A stretch of DNA of 64,000 bases, from contig NC_018719.1 of assembly GCF_000303155.1 (NCBI RefSeq), positions 1,364,001 through 1,428,000 on the forward strand. The letters run 5' to 3'. The number at the start of each line of letters is the position of its first letter. Position 1 is the stretch's first letter. Positions 34,519 through 43,104 of the stretch are shown in pieces. The DNA comes from Candidatus Nitrososphaera gargensis Ga9.2. GTDB taxonomy: Archaea > Thermoproteota > Nitrososphaeria > Nitrososphaerales > Nitrososphaeraceae. Made by a program: the position numbers and the translations under genes. The notes beneath the pieces are model-generated. The model was not told where the DNA came from, did no database searches, and worked only from the letters and a program-made list of their open reading frames with translations.

Positions 34519-35500
34519 GTGCTTCCAGTCCAGAATGGAAAGATAACAAAGATTTCGAATGGTACCACATTTCTCAGGGATTGGAGTTCGGATGGCAGAT
34601 TCATAATCGGAGATAACCTCGTAATGATTAGTCCAAATGGTATAATTTTACAAGTTCCGGAAGGCTTGGAAGAGATCTCTATTCCGAGCATTTCACCGAG
34701 CAATGATCAACTATTATTTATTGCCAAGCATGAAATAGAAATGGATACAAATTATGATGTTTTCAAGTATAAGCTAAGCGATGGTTCGATACAACAGCTA
34801 ACAAATAATCCAAAATTGACAGCGCAGGGCTTGGTTGAGCGAATAGTTGGAGCTGAATGGCTTTCGAACGGTAGAATACTGTACGTTCAAAGTGAGACAG
34901 ATACAAAGGACACCAGTCATCAAACAAGCTCTCTGGATTGCTAACTCTGAAGGAGTATAGGCCGAAAGAGTCTTAACAATATCGGGCAGTATTTCTCAAC
35001 AGCTAGACGTAAGTACTGATAATAAGGTAGTGTTTGTTAAAATCCAATCGCATCCAGAAATCAAAGGCTTATTTCAGCATAAACTCATGACATTTGACAT
35101 AAACAGCAAAAAGCTATTCGAAGTCCCTCTAGACTTTGGAACAAGCTGTCTAAGTATGGCAAATGGGCAGCTAATTCACATTTAGTCGTCTACGAAACCC
35201 AAACCTGCCACTTTGTGCCGGGTGATTCTATTGAAGTCATAAGCGAAGATGGACAATTTCATGAGAAGATCTACAGTTCTACATGCGACATTTACCGCCG
35301 TGGTGGCACCCGACGGTTCCAAGCTCGTCTTTGATAGCAATGGAGTATATCAAATGGGGTTTTCGCATCCTATGCCTGAATTTTCTCCTTTTACGACAAT
35401 CTTGCTTTTCACATGCTTGCATTTGTTATAGTAGGCCTGAGAAGTAAGTCCCGGCGTTCATTAGGGACTTGCATTGCTAAAGCCAGATTGGCATGCACGT
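34519..35500 (+). pseudogene. Decayed TolB/WD-type beta-propeller gene with PEF-type C-terminal sorting tail
   Basis: Fragments in all three forward frames join into one propeller-like protein: DWSSDGRFIIGDNLVMISPNG (34576 on), LLFIAKHEIEMDTNYDVFKYKLSDG, then after a shift WIANSEGV and an in-frame TAG, VVFVKIQSHPEIKG, another shift to VVYETQTCHFVPGD, and a last shift to VVAPDGSKLVFDSNGVYQM. The end reads MPEF, a hydrophobic stretch split by one more shift (HMLAFVIVGL) and basic RSKSRRS: the layout of PEFG-CTERM tails recognised by the thaumarchaeal archaeosortase. The 5' signal peptide is missing. At least four disruptions make this a pseudogene. Confidence 0.75.
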
Positions 35501-35571
35501 ATTTTGCAGCAGGCGTTCTTTGTTATGCGCTAGATTCTAATAGCTTTGCCATAGTTGATAGATTCTGCATA

Positions 35572-37056
35572 TTGCTTTCTGTATCTTTCAACAAGAGATA
35601 CTTGCTGATCCTTATTCCATTAGCGCTGTCTTCGTTTACGCACCTCTGGAATGCCACGGGCTTTCCAGACCTGTTTTACGACGAGGGCATCTACATGAGA
35701 AGAGCAATGAACGTTCTGGAACATCAAATGCTGCAGGAAAACCTGTACTATTACGATCATCCCTTGTTTGGCCAGATCTTTCTGGCTGGCTTGCTTGCTC
35801 TTACCAACTATCCGGATTCACTAAATCCGTCAATCTCAGCTCAATCGATTGAATCGCTCTATCTTGTGCCAAAGATATGGATGGGAGTGCTTGCTGTGAT
35901 TGACACGTTCCTGATCTACAAAATTGCAGACTACAAGTACGGCAGCTCTAGAATTGCGTTTCTTGCTTCGATCCTGTTTGCAGTAATGCCAATGACTTGG
36001 CTTACCAGAAGGATACTGCTAGAGTCGTTGCTGCTGCCCTTCCTGCTATCCTCGATCTTGTTTGCGCTCCAGCTGCAGCGCTCGCACAACAAAAGACAGC
36101 AGCAGTATTTTGCCATGATGCTTTCCGGAACGTGTCTTGGCCTTGCGATTTTTACCAAGATCCCCGTATTTACAATGATCCCGCTGATTGGCTTTTCAGT
36201 CTATACTGGCAGCAGCAAGGAGAAGAACCAGCTGAGAAATGTGGGCCTCTGGTTCATTCCGGTAGTCTTGATTCCGATGATCTGGCCTGCGGAGAGCATT
36301 TCCACCGGCTCTTTTGATAACTGGGTCAGAGGCGTTCTGACGCAGACACAGAGGCACAGCGACGGCATTACCACCGCCTTTGCAGGCTTTCTTATCACAG
36401 ATCCTGTCCTCCTTGCGCTGGGCATCCTTGGATTTGGTTATGCCATTTTGAAGAAGGACCTGTTCGTTTTGCTCTGGGTAGGACCGTTTCTGGTATTCTT
36501 GTGGCTTATAGGTTACGTGCAGTACTTCCATGTGATGCCAGTATTGCCAGTGTTCTGCATCTCTGCAGCCCTCTGGATAAATGACGTCATTAACAAAGTC
36601 GGACCAGGGCGGCGGCTGATACAACATGGCATAGTGGCTTCCATAGTAGTCTTTGGGCTTGCCAGCACCACGCTGCTGATAACAACTAACGTAACATCGA
36701 GCCAATTTGAGGCTGCTGCATTTGCCCTGTCGCTGGCAGACAATGACACGACGATAATTGCAAACCCTGTCTATTCATGGCCCTACAATTTCGTGTTTCA
36801 TGTGCCTCATGCCATGAATGACTATCGGGATGTCATGTACTCTGCAATCCCAACCGACAAGGTTGTGCTCATTTCCGATCCTCACTTCCGGGGCAGCATC
36901 AATGAAGCGCCGATAGTGCAGACATACAACAGCACCACCAGCGTCAGAACCTTTTATGGAAACGCCAGAAGCTACGACCCAGACCTGTACCCTTATACCA
37001 GCATGACCCTGAACTATCAGGGAAACGACATTGACGTCAGGCAGAAACTGCCTTGA
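35572..37056 (+). CDS. GT-C membrane glycosyltransferase (PMT/ArnT-like)
   Basis: About 494 residues if TTG 35572 is used. The open frame reaches back to 35413, but that part encodes the sorting tail of the upstream pseudogene, so the start must be later. Around ten membrane helices. The first loop has GFPDLFYDEGIYMRRA and YYYDHPLFGQIFLA, the acidic (D/E) and H-P motifs of GT39/ArnT-type enzymes that use polyprenyl-phosphate sugars outside the membrane. A soluble C-terminal part follows near residue 400. Adjacent to a second GT-C gene. Confidence 0.8.
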   Translation: MLSVSFNKRYLLILIPLALSSFTHLWNATGFPDLFYDEGIYMRRAMNVLEHQMLQENLYYYDHPLFGQIFLAGLLALTNYPDSLNPSISAQSIESLYLVPKIWMGVLAVIDTFLIYKIADYKYGSSRIAFLASILFAVMPMTWLTRRILLESLLLPFLLSSILFALQLQRSHNKRQQQYFAMMLSGTCLGLAIFTKIPVFTMIPLIGFSVYTGSSKEKNQLRNVGLWFIPVVLIPMIWPAESISTGSFDNWVRGVLTQTQRHSDGITTAFAGFLITDPVLLALGILGFGYAILKKDLFVLLWVGPFLVFLWLIGYVQYFHVMPVLPVFCISAALWINDVINKVGPGRRLIQHGIVASIVVFGLASTTLLITTNVTSSQFEAAAFALSLADNDTTIIANPVYSWPYNFVFHVPHAMNDYRDVMYSAIPTDKVVLISDPHFRGSINEAPIVQTYNSTTSVRTFYGNARSYDPDLYPYTSMTLNYQGNDIDVRQKLP

Positions 37057-37074
37057 CAAGGCTTTTATCCTCAC

Positions 37075-38685
37075 ATGCATTTTGAAGGGACATACATGCT
37101 GCAGGTGACAGTTGCCAAGGGAAGAGAGCCAGTAATAATATTTCTGGCTGTCGTGGCGATTGGGCTTGCTGCAGCGTTTTACCTCTATTTCGTAGTTGAC
37201 AAGTATTCGCTCCTCTATTACTGGGACGCTGTCTCGCATTCAGTCGCGGCCAGAAAGTTCGTAGACTGGGGCGAAAACCCTGGTCTGGGCCAGATCGGAA
37301 CGGTGTGGATGCCACTTCCGCATTTCCTGCTTTTGCCGTTTACTCTGATAAACGCATTGTTCACGACAGGATTTGCAGGAACTGCCCTCAGCCTGCCATG
37401 CTTGGGCCTGACATCCGTGTACCTGTACAAGATCATAAAATCGCTAAAGATGCCAAGCATCGCAGTCATCCCGTCATTTGCGGCGTTTGCAGGAGCGATG
37501 CTCTATGCAACAAACCCTAACATCATGTACCTCGGCATCACTTCGATGACCGAAGCTCCATTCATGCTCTTTTTCGTGGCTTCTGCATACTATTTCCAGT
37601 CATGGTACCAGAACGGCAACAGGCTGAGAGATCTGATACTGTGTTCAATCTTTCTGTCTTTTGCTACACTTACCAAGTATGAGGCTTGGTTTCTTCCGAT
37701 CTTTTTGATAATCGTGGCGGCCGTATTTATGATAAGGAGCAAGAGCCAGAGCCCGAACAAACAAAAAATATTTGCGATCCTTGCCTCTGTCCTGTCGCTG
37801 TCAAACATAGTATTCTGGCTTGTATGGAATCAGTATCATTACGGCGACGCGCTAGAGTTCAGCAACGCTCAGTATTATTCCGCTTCATGGTACGCGCAGA
37901 ACAGACCATTTCGGGAGATCTTGTTCCTCCAGCCTGCAAACGTCCTGTCTATCTATGGCGTGACCGCGTTTGCAATGTACGGCCCATTGCTTCTTGGCGC
38001 CGGGATACTAGGGTACTGGATCTTTCGCAAAGCCAACGTCAGCGGCAAGAAACTCGTACTGCTGTTTTTGGCCCTACCTCCAATCTTTACGATCACCTCT
38101 CTGCTGATTGGAATTGGCGAAATGTCGTACTGGTTCAACTCACGCTTTATGGTGCTCTTGTCGCCGCTTATCATAGTAATAGCGTGCATCTTTCTTGCCA
38201 ATACGAACAATAATAATAACATCAAAGAAGACAGGCGGCGGATCATCATAATTGGCGCAATTGGCGTGCTGTTTGCGTCCCAGTTGGCAATGCCTGCCTT
38301 TTTCACGATTATCACAATGAACGACGCTATCGGCGGCTATTCCGTCAAAGAAAACCTCCTTGCCATAGACACCGGGGAGGCTTTAAAATCGCTGTACGAC
38401 GGCAACGGAAAAATAATGATCCTGACCGGCTCTGGGCTGGAACACAGGGTAATGATCACCAGCGGGATCCCCCTTGCAAATTTCGACGAAATAATTGAGC
38501 ATAGCACTTGGAAGGCATCGTTCAAGGAGCCTTGGTCACACGACAGATGGGTGGTCATAACAGAAAAACCGGGGACTGATGCCCTGAGCACCACGCAGTA
38601 CTGGCTAGACAGGATGGCAGAGCTTGAGACACATTACAGAACGGTATATGAAAACGAATACTACAAGATACTGGTTCTAAGATAA
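37075..38685 (+). CDS. GT-C-type membrane glycosyltransferase-like protein
   Basis: 536 residues from ATG 37075 (ATG 37096 is also possible). About ten membrane helices; the first loop reads YYWDAVSHSVAARKFVDWGENPGLGQIGT, with an acidic residue and His, followed by VWMPLPHFLLLPF, the usual GT-C pattern. TSMTEAPFMLFF and TLTKYEAWFLPI are shared with archaeal GT83/GT39-like proteins. It starts 18 bases after the previous GT-C gene; the pair may glycosylate surface proteins or lipids. Confidence 0.8.
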   Translation: MHFEGTYMLQVTVAKGREPVIIFLAVVAIGLAAAFYLYFVVDKYSLLYYWDAVSHSVAARKFVDWGENPGLGQIGTVWMPLPHFLLLPFTLINALFTTGFAGTALSLPCLGLTSVYLYKIIKSLKMPSIAVIPSFAAFAGAMLYATNPNIMYLGITSMTEAPFMLFFVASAYYFQSWYQNGNRLRDLILCSIFLSFATLTKYEAWFLPIFLIIVAAVFMIRSKSQSPNKQKIFAILASVLSLSNIVFWLVWNQYHYGDALEFSNAQYYSASWYAQNRPFREILFLQPANVLSIYGVTAFAMYGPLLLGAGILGYWIFRKANVSGKKLVLLFLALPPIFTITSLLIGIGEMSYWFNSRFMVLLSPLIIVIACIFLANTNNNNNIKEDRRRIIIIGAIGVLFASQLAMPAFFTIITMNDAIGGYSVKENLLAIDTGEALKSLYDGNGKIMILTGSGLEHRVMITSGIPLANFDEIIEHSTWKASFKEPWSHDRWVVITEKPGTDALSTTQYWLDRMAELETHYRTVYENEYYKILVLR

Positions 38686-38736
38686 TAAGAAAAATGCAAA
38701 AGGTTATTTTTCCATCGCAATCCTTCCCTTAACTGT

Positions 38737-39804
38737 TTGACCAAGACAGCCATCGTCGCCATAACAAAGCACGGGATCGAAATAGCACGCAGGATAAAGC
38801 AAAAGATGCCCGAAGTAGAGATCTACGTCCCGGCAAAGCACAGCGACGGCGTGACCGATATCAATTGGTTCTCAGAGCAGAGCACGCAGCTCGTCGGCAG
38901 CCTCTTCAAGACGTACGACGCCCTGATCTGCATATTCTCTCTTGGCGCGGTGATAAGGATGGTCGCGCCGCACCTTGTCGATAAAAAGAGCGACCCGGCG
39001 GTAGTCGTCATAGACGACAGGGCAAACCACGTCATAAGCGCGCTATCGGGCCATCTTGGAGGTGCAAATGCGCTGGCGAGGCTGGTCGCCTCGTTCCTTG
39101 GCGCGCAGCCCGTCATTACGACAGCAGCAGACGTCAACGAGACAATCGCAGTCGATCTCGTGGGCAGGGAGTTTGGCTGGACAATCGAGAACTTCGAAAA
39201 CGTGACCAAGACGAGTGCATTCATGGTCAACGAAGAAAAGATCGCTATTTACCAAGACGCAGGAGAAAGGAACTGGTGGCACGCACCACTGCCAAAAAAT
39301 GTCGCTGTTGTTGGCAGTATCGAAGAGATCAAGTCGCCTGAGTTCAAGGCCGGCCTCGTTATTTCCGACAGGGCAATTTCCGATCCTGAAATAATAAGCA
39401 AGTCGGTCATTTATAGGCCCAAGTCGCTCGTCGTCGGGATCGGCCTGCACTGGGACACAAGCAAGGATGTCATTGAATCTGGAATCATGACGGTTTTCAA
39501 GGTAAAAGGTCTGTCGTTCAAAAGCATAAGGAACATCTCTAGCATCAACCGCGGGGCAAAGGTAAAGGGCCTTGAGGAATTTTCAAAACAATATGGGATA
39601 CCTATCGAGATCTATGACAAGGACAAGCTGGCGTCGGTAAACGTCCCGAACCCTTCACAGACCGTTCAAAAGTTCGAGGGGACACCCAGCGTTTCAGAGG
39701 CGTCGTCGCTGCTGAGCTCAAAGGGCGAGCTTGTCGTGCCAAAGCAAAAGTTCTCGCCAAACCTCACTGTGGCAGTCTCACGCATCAACTTTAACCAAAT
39801 TTAG
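38737..39804 (+). CDS. cbiG: Cobalt-precorrin-5A hydrolase CbiG
   Basis: 355 residues from TTG 38737. IAITKHGIEIARRIK, FSLGAVIRMVAPHLVDKKSDPAVVVIDD and HVISALSGHLGGANALA form the N-terminal CbiG domain; VVGIGLHWDTSKDVIESG starts the C-terminal domain. The enzyme opens the lactone ring and releases the C-20 fragment as acetaldehyde in the anaerobic pathway. It is separated from cbiX by the propeller pseudogene and two GT-C genes. Confidence 0.92.
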   Translation: MTKTAIVAITKHGIEIARRIKQKMPEVEIYVPAKHSDGVTDINWFSEQSTQLVGSLFKTYDALICIFSLGAVIRMVAPHLVDKKSDPAVVVIDDRANHVISALSGHLGGANALARLVASFLGAQPVITTAADVNETIAVDLVGREFGWTIENFENVTKTSAFMVNEEKIAIYQDAGERNWWHAPLPKNVAVVGSIEEIKSPEFKAGLVISDRAISDPEIISKSVIYRPKSLVVGIGLHWDTSKDVIESGIMTVFKVKGLSFKSIRNISSINRGAKVKGLEEFSKQYGIPIEIYDKDKLASVNVPNPSQTVQKFEGTPSVSEASSLLSSKGELVVPKQKFSPNLTVAVSRINFNQI

Positions 39805-39901
39805 ATATAAATATTCAATATTTTATAGTAAATATGCGACTTTTTTCTGCTGATGAACTAATTTTAAATATTGCATTGTTGTATCATAATTCTGATATGG
39901 C

Positions 39902-40132
39902 ATGTCAGAACCAGTAATACTCCACTGGGAGCGTGTCATACACAAGAACGTGCGATCTAGGGACGGATACGACATCGGAAACATCATTTCAGAAGCTGGC
40001 GACACTATAACCGTGATGCAGGGTGCAAGCCGCGAATACAATATTCCAAAATCGGCCGTTGATGGCTTTAACGGGTCAGAAGTCAGCCTTTCAATGACGT
40101 ATTCAGAAGTTCAAAGCTACAAGGTAGCATAG
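39902..40132 (+). CDS. Small beta-rich protein, PRC-barrel-like, 76 aa
   Basis: ATG 39902. HWERVIHKNVRSRDGYDIGNII, then a turn and ITVMQGASREYNIPKSAVDGFNGSEVSLSMTY, resembles the PRC-barrel/DUF2171 pattern of small proteins that read a surface or bind RNA. TTTTAAATA around 39862 is the probable TATA box. Partner unknown. Confidence 0.65.
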   Translation: MSEPVILHWERVIHKNVRSRDGYDIGNIISEAGDTITVMQGASREYNIPKSAVDGFNGSEVSLSMTYSEVQSYKVA

Positions 40133-40168
40133 CTACCTTCTCTATTTTTTGCAGGCGCGGCTAATTTT

Positions 40169-40643
40169 CTACGAACGGCCAAGAAATAATTCTTTTAAGC
40201 AAGTTATTTTCTGGAAAATTCCCAGTTTGACCTCGTAGGTAAATGTATTGCTAGTTGCATTATGCGGAATGCCGTTTGAATACCATGATATTTCCGCATA
40301 TACCGAATACTTGCCAATCTCGTTTGTCGGATTGTATCGAACAACTAAAGTACAATTGTTGTCTACTTCTGCTTCTACATGATGGTTACATTGAATAATT
40401 TACCACTAGGGGTTGCTGTATAGTATACTACCTTGACGACAGGATGCCAGGGTCTTGAATATTCATAGTCCTCATTAGTCGTTGGAACAAATCTGTACAT
40501 AGCTTTCCTTGGATTTTTTGAGGCTCACCTTTTTTTAGTTCAGAGCTTGCCCAAATAGTAAACGAAGAGGAAACATCGTGGTTGTTTTGAGCATATACGG
40601 TTGGAGCAAGTGAAGCTGTCGTTAGAATACAAAATGATATCAC
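40169..40643 (-). pseudogene. Decayed secreted-protein gene
   Basis: From GTG 40643 a signal peptide (SFCILTTASLAPTVYAQ) leads into SSFTIWASSELKKGEPQKIQG. The frame must then shift to continue KAMYRFVPTTNEDYEYSRPWHPVVKVVYY, and shift again to VEAEVDNNCTLVVRYNPTNEIG and SNTFTYEVKLGIF, ending at a TAG at 40169. Each segment looks like part of one extracellular beta-sandwich protein. Two frameshifts argue for decay. Confidence 0.65.
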
Positions 40644-40712
40644 TATTATAACAGGAAAACAAGTCGCTTTTCAATGTAAGGTTATAAGATGGATTAGCTA
40701 TTTGTTACAACG

Positions 40713-41159
40713 TTGCCTGTCCAGCTTGACGACACCGATGTTGCTATAGTGAAATCGCTGATGGAAGATGGTCGCAAGTCCTTTCGGGCCATATCACGCG
40801 AGATAAAGGTAAGCACTCCTACTGTCAAGGCCAGGTACGAGCGCCTTGTTAATATGGGCCTCATCAAGGCAATCAAACCTGAAATTGACCTGTCAAAAGT
40901 GGACAAGAAAAGCAAGGATGAATTTGACGACACTCTGGAATCGCTGAAAAAGCAAAAGAAGCACTTTCACGTTTACGTTGAAGGTCTTAAAGTCAAGCTG
41001 AAATGCGAGTTCTGCGGAGGGCCCATCCACGGCAAGCCCAAGGTTCTGAAATTTGCAGGCTTTGAGAGGTTCTTTTGCTGCACCCAGTGCAGGGTATCCT
41101 ACAAGGACAAGCACGGCGGACGTATAGAAATGCTCAAGGAACAATACAAAAAGCGCTAG
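40713..41159 (+). CDS. Lrp/AsnC-type HTH regulator with C-terminal TRASH metal-binding domain
   Basis: 148 residues from TTG 40713, about 30 bases after TATAAG. Residues 5-55 are an AsnC-type helix-turn-helix (LDDTDVAIVKSLMEDGR, STPTVKARYERLVNMG). A coiled linker follows. Residues 94-135 are a TRASH domain (LKCEFCGGPIHGKP, then FFCCTQCRVSYKDK), a zinc-finger-like sensor used in archaeal metal regulators. It ends overlapping the stop of cbiD by 4 bases. The gene context suggests cobalt, but zinc or copper are equally possible. Confidence 0.82.
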   Translation: MPVQLDDTDVAIVKSLMEDGRKSFRAISREIKVSTPTVKARYERLVNMGLIKAIKPEIDLSKVDKKSKDEFDDTLESLKKQKKHFHVYVEGLKVKLKCEFCGGPIHGKPKVLKFAGFERFFCCTQCRVSYKDKHGGRIEMLKEQYKKR

Positions 41160-42313
41160 ACATCAAGAGGAGGATGGCGGCCGATCACTTGCCCATCAAA
41201 CTCAAACATCACTACCTCTATGTCTAGCTGTCTCTTTGAGTGCTCGCTCATCTGCTCGTGTACCTTCTTGCATACAAGATCAAAGTATCCGGCGACATTG
41301 TTTTTCGTTATTATCTCTGACACGTGCCGGGCAGTGTTTGCGCCCCTGATCTCTTGAACAACCTCTGGCGGCGCTTTGCATTCGGCTGCAAGGCGCGCCA
41401 TGAACTCCATGTCAACATGCGAGCCGGCGACATGCGTCTGCTTGACTCCCATCGCCATTTTTGTCAGCTTGCCGATAAAGCCGGCAATGATCGCCTTGCG
41501 CAATTTCTTGCTTGCGCACTGCTTTATCGAGTAGCCGGCAAAGTCTCCCATCTGCACAAAGCAGTGATCAGGCAGCTTGAACAGCGTCTTGGCAAAGTCC
41601 TCGCTGCGCCCTCCGGTTGTAAGAACGGTAGTGTCCGCACCCATCGCGATTGCCACGTCAAGGCCTTGCCTGATCGAGGCAGCAAACGACGCTGTCGAGT
41701 AAGGCAGGACTATGCCAGTGGTGCCAAGAATAGAGATGCCGCCTAGAATGCCAAGGCGTGGGTTGTCGGTCCTTTTGGCGATCTCTTCACCCTTTGGGAC
41801 CGATATCACGACCTCGACTCCGTGTTTTTTCAATTGATCTTGTGCGACTTCGCGGACTGCCTGCTCAAGCATCTTCATCGGGATAGGGTTGATCGCGGCC
41901 TTGCCTATTTCAAGCCCTAGCCCCGGCTTGGTCACCCTGCCAACTCCCTTACCTCCGTCGATGTTTATCTGGCCGGCGTTGTCGCTGAGCGAAACAGTGG
42001 AGCATATCTCTGCGCCGTGCGTGACGTCCGGGTCGTCGCCGCCGTCTTTTATCGCGGCACAGGTGGCCTTGTTGCCGTCGATTCTTGTCCACGCGATCTT
42101 GATCGTGGCAGTCTTGCCTTTTGGCAGCGACACCGTCACCTGCTCGACTGGCTTCTCAATTAAAGCATAAAGCGCGCCCTTCGTGGCCGCCGTCGCGGTA
42201 GTGCCTGTCGTGTAGCCTGTTCTGAGTGCGCCCTTGCGCCTTTTTTCCTCGATCTCTGGCGGCAGCTCTTGTTCCTGCTCTGCAAGCTCTAGATCCTTGT
42301 CTTCAGCAAACAT
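41156..42313 (-). CDS. cbiD: Cobalt-precorrin-5B C1-methyltransferase CbiD
   Basis: 385 residues from ATG 42313 (MFAEDKDLEL); a longer frame exists but would overlap the end of the upstream SDR gene. LRTGYTTGTTATAATKGAL near residue 30, GGDDPDVTHGAEI, and LPYSTASFAASIRQGLDVA with TTGGRSEDF are diagnostic of CbiD. It methylates C-1 using S-adenosylmethionine after CbiG acts. metK lies two genes upstream on the same strand. Confidence 0.94.
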   Translation of the reverse strand: MFAEDKDLELAEQEQELPPEIEEKRRKGALRTGYTTGTTATAATKGALYALIEKPVEQVTVSLPKGKTATIKIAWTRIDGNKATCAAIKDGGDDPDVTHGAEICSTVSLSDNAGQINIDGGKGVGRVTKPGLGLEIGKAAINPIPMKMLEQAVREVAQDQLKKHGVEVVISVPKGEEIAKRTDNPRLGILGGISILGTTGIVLPYSTASFAASIRQGLDVAIAMGADTTVLTTGGRSEDFAKTLFKLPDHCFVQMGDFAGYSIKQCASKKLRKAIIAGFIGKLTKMAMGVKQTHVAGSHVDMEFMARLAAECKAPPEVVQEIRGANTARHVSEIITKNNVAGYFDLVCKKVHEQMSEHSKRQLDIEVVMFEFDGQVIGRHPPLDV

Positions 42314-42314
42314 A

Positions 42315-43070
42315 TTACAGCAGCACTGTCCCGCCATCTATCACTATCGTGTTGCCTGTCGCAAATGAAAAATCGTCACTTGCCAAGCTTGCGGCAACCT
42401 TGGCGACTTCTGACGGGTCGCCCCACCTTTTCATCGAGTTTTCCATCGCCGCCTTTTTCCTTTCAGTCACGGTCATTGAATTGAAGGTGGCTTCGCTAGA
42501 GATGTTGCCAAGCGCAAGGGTGTATGCCCGGACGTTCTTGTCCCCGTATTCAAGCGCAATGTGCTTTGTAATGGCGATCACGCCGGCCTTTGCGACCGTG
42601 TAGGGCGCGCCCTCGGTGTGCCCTGACACTGCAGGCGTCGAAGAGATGTTGATTATCACTCCCCCGCCGCCCTTGATCATGAACGGGAGCGCGGAAAGGC
42701 ATAGCCGGAGGGTGCCTTTGAGGTCCACTTCTATCACCCTGTCAAACTCTTCTTCGGCAACCTCGTGGAACCTCTTTGTCCACATGTTGCGGTCAAACGG
42801 GTATCCAGCGTTGTTGATCAAGATATCGATGCGCCCGTGCCTCTCTGCTACGTGGCGCACGAATTTTGTCACGCCGGGCGCGTCAGTCACATCCAGCCTT
42901 TCAGGGTATGCCTTGCCCTTGATCATGTTGGCAGTCTTTTCTGCGCTTGCGATCTTGCGCGAACACACGATAACAGTGGCGCCGCGCGCGGCATACTCTT
43001 TGGCTATCTGGAAGCCAATGCCCCCGCTTGCGCCAGTAACTACTGCAACCTTGTTCTTTAGCAACAACAA
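42315..43070 (-). CDS. Short-chain dehydrogenase/reductase
   Basis: 251 residues. AVVTGASGGIGFQIAKEYAARG holds the TGxxxGxG cofactor loop; INNAGYPF gives the NNAG element; YTVAKAGVIAITKH is the YxxxK active site. The R near residue 37 (VIVCSRK) favours NADPH. The substrate is unknown; FabG-like fatty acid or polyhydroxyalkanoate chemistry is possible. It starts 34 bases after metK ends and is followed immediately by cbiD. Confidence 0.88.
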   Translation of the reverse strand: MLLLKNKVAVVTGASGGIGFQIAKEYAARGATVIVCSRKIASAEKTANMIKGKAYPERLDVTDAPGVTKFVRHVAERHGRIDILINNAGYPFDRNMWTKRFHEVAEEEFDRVIEVDLKGTLRLCLSALPFMIKGGGGVIINISSTPAVSGHTEGAPYTVAKAGVIAITKHIALEYGDKNVRAYTLALGNISSEATFNSMTVTERKKAAMENSMKRWGDPSEVAKVAASLASDDFSFATGNTIVIDGGTVLL

Positions 43071-43104
43071 CTGGAAAGTCTATGCCCTCTGGCTATTTTT
43101 AATA

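Noticed and set aside
35413-35571. First 53 codons of the open frame before the GT-C gene as its N-terminus
   Set aside because: They encode the end of the upstream protein's sorting tail (hydrophobic run and RSKSRRS), not a plausible GT-C start.
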